Below, one piece after another: positions 53,326 through 64,000 of a DNA stretch of 64,000 nt. Position numbers and translations under genes: made by a program. Position 1 is the stretch's first letter. Every line of letters begins with the position of its first letter. Source of the DNA: Ascaris suum. Lineage: Eukaryota > Nematoda > Chromadorea > Rhabditida > Ascarididae. The notes beneath the pieces were generated by a model that searched no databases, had not been told where the DNA came from, and saw only the letters and a list, made by a program, of their open reading frames with translations. The stretch spans positions 4,822,101 through 4,886,100 of the forward strand of contig CM024173.1 in the NCBI GenBank assembly GCA_013433145.1, written 5' to 3'.

Positions 53326-55742
53326 CACTCACCGCTTGCTTGCAGCCAGAAGCAGCAACTAGCTCAATTAGGCCATATTCGCAACACTGCGACCCTGAGA
53401 GTTCTTATTTGACTCAGAGTTATAGCAGATCACATGTCAGAATCTATATAACACATTAAATATTCTTTGAGAACAAGAGAAGATTTATATAGAACTCGGC
53501 GCTCACGCCTCCCGACTAAGAGAAAAGGTGGTGCAAACATTCCAGCACATATGAAGAGAGATTACAAAAAATGCGATGGGATGCACGAAGATGAAAGCGG
53601 AAAAGAGAACTAACTTCATCAAAAGCAGCGCAGCAATACAAGCTGCCTGATGCTACTCTTCTTTATTATAACTCTCTTTTAAATAAACATCATGAAGTGC
53701 ACAAAAAGACTTCTACATAAAACTATCATATGGGAGGCACGCCACCTTTTAAGCTAGCCTCGCATAGATTGCTCTTCTAAGGGCAATCATAAAAACTGAA
53801 GCAATCGCGAAACAATTCGAACCAGTGATGTCATCCTAAAAACTTGTTCTATTTCTCACGCCGTATGATACTTATGCCAATTACAGCACAGCCCTCTATC
53901 AACTCTGAGGCCGCAAGCACAATATAACGAAGGGTCATGCAACTACACTGTTTTATTAATTTTCAGGAAATTACAAGTAAATCATACAACTTTCTGAGTG
54001 CATTTGCGCCTAAAATATGCTTTATCTTTTCCTAAATGCAGAATGAATGCGCTGCTGCATTTGCCCAAGTTCAAATTTGCGTGTTGCGCTCCGAAGCATC
54101 GCCAACCGGTGGCGTTCGAAACGAACTGAATATCTGTTAGAAATTGCAGTGCGGAATTTTGTGTTCTAGGCCTTCGATTGCAACAACAGAGTGCCGGGTT
54201 TTTATCTTTGTTTCCCGCTGCTGTAATCTTTTTGCTTTTCTTTTTAATCTGTACTCCGTTCCCTTTTATGAGAAAAAATTAATGCATGCAAGCTTCGTAA
54301 GAAGAAAATATATGCAAGCATCCAATATGATAGTTTTAGGGCGTGAATCAAGGAAGCGATAAGTCTCTGAGATGCAACGGACATGAACTGATGGGTCTGA
54401 ATAGGACAGATGCTGCCACACTTCTGAGATAAGCGTGGCTTGTGCAAGCACCCGACTGTCGGAAAAACCCAGTAAGGCGATGTGAAGTTTGTGGAAACTG
54501 AGGGATAAGAAAGCTGACGATTGGCCAGAAATCAAATGTTGCATAAAAACTCTCCAAAAGTTGCTAGTGCTATAGAATGCGCCATCCACCTTCCTCGACG
54601 AAGAGATTTGCGAGTACTCAGTTGTGCTGAACTCACAAATCGTTCTCCAAAACTCTCCAGGAGGCTCTGCTGTCTTTAAGAAGTCACTGAAAACGTGAAT
54701 AAGAAGATCGTGGCAGACGTGAAAGCGTCGGTTACTGATGACATTTGTAACCGAAGATATATGAGAGATTCTTTTATTGCGGTAACAACCTATAATGCTG
54801 AAGAACGACCTCTCAAAAATGAATCTTTAGGTTTAAAATTAGGCGGACCTCACGATATCTTATTTGGAAATCTTGTGCCGATGAATTGGCGGAATGCAGA
54901 GTGGTTACTAATTCGGGCACCGATATGATATGTGCTTCCAAAAAAAAGAAGAAAGGCAGACTGCTGTACTTTAAAAAGGCTACTAAAAGGAAATATTTGC
55001 AAGCAGTTAAGATGAAGAAAACAATGGCAAATCTGTCAGATAAGACGACGACGGATTCGAGTCCAAACGTACAAGCATTGAAAGACAAACAAAAAGATGG
55101 GGCTTGTTATGCGATTCCAGCAAAGACCCGAGCTACATAACTCCATACAGTGTAGAGACGCTGGCAGATGATCTAAGGGCAGCCGGCTGTCCTATGATGT
55201 GCACACCGAAATTCACATAAACACCTGTTTCAACAGAATGACTTTATGCAAAAAGTGGTGTGAATTTAGTAATGACATCTAATACTCATTGGAACACTTG
55301 CGCCGTGCCACGAAGTGCTATCTATATTTTAAAGGCGACCTTGCTGATGCACTCTCTCTTGAAGGCTGCAAATAAAAGAAAACCTGGAAGTCTGCTCCAT
55401 CGAATGATTCCTCATGTTTACGCACAATAAAGAAGCCTAAACCATGGAAAAATAAGTGGAGTATGTTTTGGTACAGTTCTTTACCAAATCTGGAACCATA
55501 AGTATGGTGCAGGTAGAGTGTACCCGTTCTTGAAGAAACTAGCGTAAGTATAATGTCGCGCGATCTTTGAGAAGGTAGTACAAGCACAGTATTGTGCTAA
55601 AAATTTTAGTACGACGGCAACATTGGTTCGAAGACCTCCTGCAACAACGCATATGACTCGCAGAACCTATAACCTACTCGGGTCTTCAGTAGAGCAGTCG
55701 GGCTTAAATCAGGAAAACTTGAGGGTATCACTAACAACTAGT

Positions 55743-55956
55743 AAAAAGACCTGTAACATTAAAGGCATGTGTAATAAATTATGAAAAAGTGTCGTTGTAA
55801 CACAGAAGGTATAGGAAGAAATTAGTGAAGAGTGCCTGTAATAATGAAGGTATGTGTAATAAATCGCGAAAAAGGCCTATAATTTTGAAGGTATGAGTAA
55901 CAATTTGTGGGAAATGTCTGTAACATTAAAGGCGCAAGTAATAAATCGTGAAAAAG
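55743..55956. repeat. Degenerate minisatellite, about 41-bp unit, five copies
   Basis: Five adjacent units of 40-44 bases with the pattern aaaaag.cctgtaacatt, aaaggtatgtgtaataaat, cgtg. The units differ at many positions, so this is an old array. Confidence 0.85.
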
Positions 55957-56636
55957 AAAGGTGATTCAACTATGGCATAGAGTGGGGCAGTTTTCTCCCC
56001 AAAAAGGAAGAGTGATGGCTTCGCCGCTGCGTGAAACAAAAATCAGTCAGCCTACAAAAGAGGAAAGCACATATATTTGGAGGCACTTATTACGCACAAT
56101 AATTTCGATACGATGGCGTATAAAAGGTTCAGTAGCGAACTGAAGTGAAATGCTGCTGAACACGATCGAATATTCCGATCATTCAGACGAAATGATAGGC
56201 AGTATAATAGAGTGGAACTGTATTTCCTATCCTCACATCCCACATTTTCTGTTTCATGCCCAACTGTCTTTTTGGTTAACTCACGTTTATGATCGCCATT
56301 GCTCGGAGTTCCCCTTATTTCAGTTCAATAAAAACAACATTATTTGTGTGGTACTTCAGTAATTATCTCATTTGACCCCTTCTGACGAATTCTCCGCTCG
56401 AATAAACCTCCTCTCGAAACCTTTCAGCAGATCGTCATAAAACTCGAAAAATGATTTATTTTCATGTGCCTGAAACTTGACGTGTTTCTCTCTGTACCAC
56501 AACTTTGGAAGTAGTCTTCACCCCATTAAAATCCCTCCCCTCAATAAAATCCCTCAGGAATTTTGGAAAATTTGTGATCGCTGCAGTTTTATCGGAGATT
56601 ATGTAGTATACCTCTAAGCTCCTATGTTAAATAGAG

Positions 56637-57066
56637 CAGTCAGCTATAGATCAAGTGGGAATAGTGTCCCGTGGAAGCCAAGCCAAAGAACTCAAGATGA
56701 TACGGGCAGTCAAACCTATGCGCAGTATCTGTCATGGGGCTAGCGTGAGACAGAATCGGGAGGGTATAAAAGAGGCTGATGTGCTCATTTATTCGTTCCA
56801 GCTTCTAGACTGGTCTTAGGGCCAGATGGCCCCGTGCGTGGCCGTTGGAGTACATGAGGTTAACGGTGGCAGTGTGGAGTTCGATTACGGGATTATGCCA
56901 ACGATTCAAGCTGTTCTGCGCCCCTTCGTGTTCTTAGCCTATTGTGTAAGTATGATAAACTGTTTATCTTCGTACCTGTATCATTTACTTGACCGCATCT
57001 CGAAGGAGGATGCAGATCATCAAAGGACCTGGACAACTAGACGAGCCAAGGAGAGCTGACCCTTCC
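56637..57066 (+). repeat. Dispersed SINE-like repeat, copy B
   Basis: Homologous along its whole length to copy A at 7716-8146. It carries tataaaagaggctg upstream of the shared centre, tggccgttgg at 56839 and gttcgatta at 56879. That spacing and sequence resemble pol III A and B boxes. No conserved protein frame exists between the copies. Confidence 0.7.
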
Positions 57067-60000
57067 ATCTATACTGTGCACAAAAGGCATAATCTTTTCC
57101 TTCCGCAAAACCTATAAGTACTTAAATCAATTTTATGCAATATGGAAGCAGCGGGGAAGTAAGACGTCTGACGATAACCGCGCATCGAACATGTCTATGT
57201 AATTCATAATTTATGAAGTAGATTCAGGAGTGCTGACAACCTCAAGATGAAAAAACCTCAGGGAAAGCTGACGGACAGCAGCTTGCAGTTCTCTCATCCA
57301 CTAACAGAAGCTGGAAGAAAGACATGCAAGTCATAGAAAACGTGCAAGGGGAGTACAACATTTGAGAATATACCAACACAGCTAGAACTGGAAACACCCG
57401 GCTACCCACAACGCCACAATGGCAATACAGTGCGCACCATTGATAGACAGCACGCCACTGCATCCTGCGTTACCTGTTCGTTATTGCAACAAGACCGCCA
57501 GCAGAGCTTTAGCTGAACTTTTTGAATGCATCCATAGAGCGTCGCTCACAAAGGACGGCACTCGTTGAAGAGTGAGACTCAACTACCACAACGTTGTCCG
57601 TGCCTCACTTCTAATGCAAACGGACATAAAGATCATGAAATTATTGCATTGTGATTCCCCTCTTTTTTTTCTTTGCAAAACCTTGCGAGAGTCGAAATTT
57701 TTATCATCGCATTTCAAAGCAGTTAATTATGACCAAGTGCTTTGGATTCAACGGGTTTTGTGATGCACTCCCGCCGAAACAGGTCGGCAAAAAATTCAAA
57801 TGTTACCAAAGACATTGCACTACGAAATTGAGATCTCAGCGTTATGTCTTTCAATGACAAAAGGCATTAAAGAAAATTCCGCGTTTTTATAGGATATTTT
57901 TAGGAAATATCTCCACAATAGGTGCTATATTTTATTACAAACCATGAAGCATTTTCGTAAACTGTCACAGATGTGCACTATACCGACCCCTCTTCGACGA
58001 GCATATAATAAATGCATATTTACTCAGCCAAACTGTGATAATTAACGTCAAACATTTATGCAGCAAATACGAAATTTATGCAAAAATTTTGGCTGCAAAT
58101 ATTGACGCAAAGAAGTTATAATGCGGCAGAGAGTTTCTATAGAACGATCGATTGGCCGGAATGTGCACATCGGCGATAACGCATCGCAATGAGTGCACGT
58201 GATCGACGAAAGACTTCCGTACAAACGTGACGGCTCCCGCCAAGAACAGCGTCGGGGCAGCGTAGCCGGCTGCCCCAATCGGGTGCGAGCCAACAATAAA
58301 ACAGCTAGCAAGTATAATTAGCACATGATGATGACTTGCTGTGTGAAATGTGACATCGTCCCACTTTAGATAGTTTGCATTTTATCAACGAGGAGAGTAG
58401 TTTTTCAGAGGGAATAGTAAATCTTTTCTTTCTGCTGGGTTGCGCCCTCCACATTCTTCTTGGCCTCCTTGGCCCCCAACCCCAAATCGTCACCCCTTCG
58501 ATAGTGACGCGAGCTCCTATAAAGTAGTATTTTATCACAGGCTCCTGATTTTTAGGATCAGTAACGCATTACAGAATGAGGTCAACATTTATGTGCAGTC
58601 TACTGGTAGATTCTAATTTCTCTACAGTATGTTTCAACTGTCAGCAAAAGATAAAAAGGGCAACTTTGAAAGCGTCATCTTCACAAAGAACAATTAACAA
58701 CTATATCACGTAGTGCGAGCAAGCAGATAAAATCATTTACGATGACCATCGATAATAAAGATGCAGTCAAAAAACGAAGCGCACAGTGATCCTGAAAAAA
58801 GATGCTGCGTGCAAAACAGAATTCCAGTTTTTTTGATGCCCCCAGAACTTTTTCTACTCGCAAATCCGGAAGGGATAGAATGCCTGATCAGGGTCAATAG
58901 TACAGTAGGGCAGTGAAACAATGCACCATATCAATAAAAACTGTAGTGGGGAAAGGGTGAATTAAAACGCGCGGTATTGTGAGACCGTCTCTCAATTCCT
59001 TCTCTGATATTTGCCGAAAGTATATCGACACACATCATGTTCGCGTAGAGCAGAGTTCGCGAAATGACGTGCCTTGATAATTTTAAGAAGTTGGAAGTAC
59101 TGAGCATTGAACATCACGTAAGATAGCCTCAACGCACTCTTTCATGGAGATGTCACCATCGTCGTTAAACTGCCGACCTATTTTTTCGTTTATGGTCGAA
59201 CCTTGCGGTTAATTTCATTCGGCCCGAAGAGGATCAGAATAATGAATAACAACAGATCGAAAGAGTGCTCGCAGGAAAGTGATCGACGAGAAGGCGGTAC
59301 CTGAACGAATCACGGGATTCCTCAAAAAAATAGGAATGTCGAGTTGTCTTAGTATAGCATTTCCGAGTGATTTGTAAAAGACGCACTACACATTACGTTG
59401 CTAGAGGGTGCCCTTGAGATCAAGAGAAAAATACAGTAGAAGCGAATCATGAAACACCCATAGAGGTAATGATGCTGATGCTGTTATTTAAGCAGTCCTC
59501 TTGTCTTCCTTTCTTACAAATCAGATTTCAAGAAGAGACTGACGATAAACAGGATGGCTAGGTAACAAAGCGAAGGGTTGTGAAATGGGCATCCGTTTAT
59601 TCATTAGATGTTATTTGCTTCTGAATGAGCTGCATTCTGCTGCAAAAAGCAAACAAATTCTCCAACAGCGAGCTGCTTCCATCTAATGGTCTGCGTCGTT
59701 AACTGTGCTCAATGCCAATCGTATCCTTCAACGGCGCGACTGCGTCCGATTTGAAATAGGATTTACAGATTCTTGTTTATTGCACCTGGCAACAAGCGTC
59801 CTTCGCATTTACGACAAATAAAATGACGTCACGAAGGGAAAACAAGCTGGTTTTTAGCCCACGACAAGCAACGGCATTAGCTAACCAAGTTTGAACGCAC
59901 ATCAGGTGTGACTGCACTCGATGGAAGTTCACCAAATGACAGTAAAAGTTTAGTGGGAGGAACACTGCGCTTTACTTTCAAGCTTAATCGGCGGCAGTAC

Positions 60001-62126
60001 TCCTCGAGATCAACATAAAAAATGGCGACGAGGAGGAAGGTGAAAGGGTGTACGAGATAAGACGGGAAAGACGTTAGGGAAGAGGGTTATCAAAGTGTAC
60101 TGTTCTAGCGAGAAGATAAAGGTGATTGATTGCACAATTTACTGCCCCATAAACCGTTCGACTGAAGAGAACATTATTGGGTCTCTTTTTGAGTCGATTT
60201 GCAAGGTGTTCAGACGAGCGATCGTGAAGTGCGAATTGTGGAACGACAACATCGACAACAACAACAATGTTTTCATTGTGCAATAAAGAAAGCACATCGT
60301 TATGCTTAAAAACTCGATTCAAAGCAAAGATAAGAGGTCGTGGAAATGCATTCACAAAAAACCAATAAATTAGCAGCGTACAAATACAACTTTTGCATAC
60401 TGCAAAAATTCAGTAGATCACAACATTCGAAAACTCAAACGAAGTTTTAAAAAGACAGATTATCGGACATATCTATATGACATGATATAAAAATTCCAAA
60501 TAGAAGTGAATTAAGCATATCACTTTGATCCGGTGCTTTTTTCTCGACTTGAAGCCAGTATCACCCTAAGGTGGTGCAGATTTTACGAAGGAGGAAGTAC
60601 TGTCGAGCAGAAATCTTGAAAAATTTCCGATGACCTTGAAGAAGTCGTTATCTTTAACAATAAAGAGCGAGGCTGAGGAATTGCAACGACAGGCGTTTGT
60701 GCATTCTCAATTATCATGCCAACTGCTTTCGTATAATGAAATAATATTGGAAATATCATTCGGCATACACGCATATTTATAAAGCTCGCTGAGCTGCATA
60801 TGAAGAAGCATTGCGCAGAACCGTCAACAACAGCCACCTTCACCAGAGTCCCATCGGTGTCCCTCACCCAGTAAAAAGAAAGCAATTCTGTACAAGAAGT
60901 CGAGCTCGAAAATAGTGCTCGGAAAGTACATTGTGGATGGAAAAAAACAGAAAATCTCAACGCGCATTGTATAGATGACCACTTCTGTACTGTCCAAACG
61001 GAAATGCCCATAGTGCAGAACTCGGACAAGCAACAATAGCAGACGCTGCCTCAGGATTCACATCAACGGGAAATTCAAATGTCGCGACAACTACGACAGT
61101 TAGCACTCGCACTCAATGCAGCCCTAATAGTAGGATGGAAGTATTTTATACGATGTTAATTCATCCCGTAAACGTGTGCTCCATAAAATGAATTCAAATA
61201 ATTCGTCCTAGATAAAATTTAGTTCTCTTTATTATATCCAAATCTTAGTTTCTTATGAATAAAAGAACTCTGCATTTATTTCAGATAGATGAGCCTTTAG
61301 CTGTTAATTCATCCCGTAATTCAACCTCGCCTCGCCATATTACATTGTCATCAAACAAATATTTATTGCATATACCAGTACTGCTGGTTCGAGGTGCCAG
61401 TTGTCGCGGAAAGCGAATTACAAGCATTCCAAGCGTATCTTGCATCATCATCGTCTCACAGCGAAAGCGAGCTATAGGAAAAGCAGCAAGGTTTAACATC
61501 CCCTTCCCACCAATGCAAAAGAAATAGCTCACAAATGACATCCTTTTCTCACCAATCCATTATATGCGATGATTCATAAAAGATCGACCGCTTGATTGAT
61601 TAAACTAGCACCTAAGCGTGTCTCTGAGCCAATAAATTCATTCCACCGATTCATTACACCAGTTGAAGCATACATTTTCTTCAAAATCTGCTTGACTACC
61701 ACACCTGAAGCGAGGATCTTAAATCGCACACACTAGACGTTCGTGTTTTCTTTTTTGACACTAACATCAATAAGGGCGCTTAGGAGGACATATGTTTCAG
61801 CGGTCACCTCGCCATATAATGTGAATTTGAGGAGCTTATTGACTCGACTGAATACGACGATAGAGAAGCATTCATTTCTATGGACAACTGCAACCTCAGA
61901 TTCGAAGCGTTCAACGAACAGTTAGAACTTAACGAGTGGGAAAGATCTGCAAGCAAACTCCACTTCGACAATATAAAGGCCTCTTCTCTAAGAAACAAGC
62001 ATACATGTAGGTCGCAATGAACCGAAAAGGGAAATATGAAGAACACCCAATATAAATAGCAGGCTGGAATGGAGAAAGAAAGAAATAAACTACTGACGCT
62101 AGTAGACAGCTCCCTCCTTCACATTT

Positions 62127-62147
62127 CCCCCCCCCCCCCACCCCCCC
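62127..62147 (+). repeat. C13-A-C7 homopolymer
   Basis: Thirteen C, one A, then seven C, in intergenic DNA. Confidence 0.95.
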
Positions 62148-62991
62148 ATCCCCCTCCCACCAAAAAGGACTGCAAATTAGAAGGACTTCCACAACAATTG
62201 CTAATTTTGTAGCTAACACACTAAAAGGTTGCCGGCTAAAAAGTACAATTTAGCAGCAAAAATATCTCAGCAAGAAAGAGACCAATGTCTATGCGGATTT
62301 CTTGAATACAGCGTCATTCTTCAAACGGAAAGTAACAGATGCAAAGTTTCCCCCGAATTTCTCAATAATTTTATTATAACTTCAGAACATTGATGTAGTC
62401 GACCGATGTGCGCGCATCGAATATGACAAAATGTTTTAACAATTAAGCTAAAGCTGCTCAATTACAAGGTATAAGCGTCTGCCTCGTCACAACATTTATG
62501 CGACATCGCTCTTGACTCGATCACCCGCCAACGCTTAAAGCTCGAACAACTTTACACCGAGCGATCGAACTATTACCGAAGGTTTACCTCGGAGGTGAAC
62601 GGCAAGTCAAGCCACCTTTGAAGTGCGACGGGCACAAAACAGACAACATTATGCTATATATCGAAATTCTTTTCGATATGTGCTCACGATCACGTGCATC
62701 TAAAAGTGTGTGACTTCCAAAGAGGCTTTCGTCATAATAACTTCATGATTAGGGCTCAGCTCGAGATTAGCGACTTCAACCGCTTTAGAAATGATAAAAT
62801 ACTTTCCTCTTGCAGCTAGACATATCAAAAGTCTACGATAGTGTTTGCCTAGAAGTGCTTTCACGAGATCTAACACTGAGCGCAACCTGATCCCGCAGTG
62901 AAGCAATTATTGACAAACTTCCACTTCGAGCGTTTGGTAGCAACCTCATTTAAAGTTGTTCTTTCTAATTTTGCTTATAATGAAGCTGGCA

Positions 62992-63003
62992 CCCCCCCCC
63001 CCC
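62992..63003 (+). repeat. C12 homopolymer
   Basis: Twelve C in intergenic DNA, followed by a CT-rich stretch. Confidence 0.95.
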
Positions 63004-64000
63004 TTTCCAAGCTGTGTTCCTCTACCACTCCTGTTAGCACTCCCCTGCCTGGTCTCACACTGCTCATCCTAGAAGAAAAACGAGTAGTGCATGAGATTGT
63101 GCTCGGCTTCTATACTTATGCGACCCAAGCGGATTCTGAAGAGCAGAGGGAAGAAGAAAAAGATGAGCTCAGGAAGACGGAGTTTTGGCTCTCTCCCATA
63201 TTCATTTCAATCACATTAAAATTACCTCCACCAAATTGATATAGAAAAAAAGGCAGCCAAATTTCACGAGGATGGACACGTAATAGGCGATAATGCAGAA
63301 GTTGATATCCTAAACAGTGTCATAAGTTAGAACACGCTTTGTTGCATTAATGCAATTCTGCATTCACATGGGAAACTAGCCAGAAGTTGTTGCATTCGCG
63401 TTGCAATCTCGCAATGCCATAAATTGGCAAGTCGCTACTCTTCAATCTGATTGCAGCAATAAGCAGAAATTTCCCCGAAATGACACGGACCGTGCCTGAT
63501 AAACTGTTAAATCTCATTTGAACTCAAGCAGCAATGCTCTTCGAGTCACTTATAATTTAGATCTCTTTTAATTTAATTTGATTCAAACTCAATTCAATTG
63601 AACTTTATTTCTATCTGTTAAATTTGATCGTATTCAATCTGTGAATTTAGCTTTTATAATGTTAGCTCGTTTGGCAATCGGTTCAAAAAAAAGCAATAAA
63701 TTAGGCAATGAAAAGCGCTAGCAGCATATTCCATGTAGCTGTTAGCTAAGCTACAAAAACTATCATTAAATACCTAGAGAACCTTCTCCGAGGAGTCGTT
63801 CATGGAAAGGAAAATTACAAAAGACCGAGCATTAATAAAGGATAGAGGAAATTCGAGCACCGCAACCGGTGTGTTCCTTCATTTGAAGTGCTTCTCCCGT
63901 TTGCTTTCGCGCATGTCCGCTGCTTTACATTTTTTGTGATGATTCTAGTTAGTGAACTATCAGCTACCGAAACTGATAAACACTAGCGTTGACGCGGTCT

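Larger units (their letters stand above)
53326..64000. other. Upstream region of the SLC46-like gene, no gene supported
   Basis: It contains a minisatellite (55743-55956), the second SINE-like repeat (56637-57066), two C runs (62127-62139 with 62141-62147, and 62992-63003) and an AT-rich low-complexity end (63540-63660). Three weak minus-strand open frames (58076-58324, about 59083-59200, 60583-61029) are not recognisable enough to call genes. A gene with short exons could still be hidden here. Confidence 0.5.

Noticed and set aside
54695..55140. Two adjoining plus-strand frames, the second Lys-rich
   Set aside because: Low-complexity AAA/AAG-driven reading in AT-rich DNA, with no domain and no convincing splice junction between them.
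60583..61029. 148-aa minus-strand open frame
   Set aside because: Two overlapping frames are equally open, composition is not codon-like, and no motif or splice context was recognised.

Overview
The window is eukaryotic and almost certainly from a nematode, probably a clade V (strongyle or hookworm-like) parasite. The genes are split into short exons. Many introns end in the nematode-type 3' splice signal (TTTCAG, TTTGCAG, TTTACAG). Introns run from about 0.1 to 3.8 kb, base composition is AT-rich, and non-coding DNA is full of mononucleotide G/C runs. The species call is inference from splice style and protein similarity; no marker locus is present.

Four protein-coding genes can be supported, all on the minus strand. 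From left to right: (1) the 5' part of a UPF2/SMG-3 nonsense-mediated-decay gene (exons 761-4093, continuing off the left edge); (2) a complete ARF5-type small GTPase gene (five exons, 8949-13592, 180 aa); (3) a large gene for a GLTSCR1/BICRA-family chromatin-remodelling subunit (18 inferred coding exons, 17305-35508, about 1522 aa); (4) a complete SLC46-family major-facilitator transporter (nine exons, 44409-53325, 475 aa). ARF and SLC46 were joined exon by exon and every intron phase is compatible. The BICRA model is also open throughout, but a few of its splice sites are choices between alternatives.

The rest is intergenic or intronic: 4094-8948, 13593-17304, 35509-44408 and 53326-64000 hold no gene I can defend. 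They contain interspersed repeats (two copies of a roughly 430-bp SINE-like element at 7.7 kb and 57.0 kb), a five-copy 41-bp minisatellite at 55.7 kb, a TA microsatellite, eleven G/C homopolymer runs and several orphan open frames.

The four proteins act in unrelated housekeeping processes (mRNA surveillance, Golgi trafficking, non-canonical BAF chromatin remodelling, membrane transport). Gene spacing is several kilobases, so this does not look like a compact operon. I found no evidence of a new multi-gene system. The most informative observations are the reconstructed nematode BICRA orthologue, with possible alternative splice forms, and the dispersed repeat pair.
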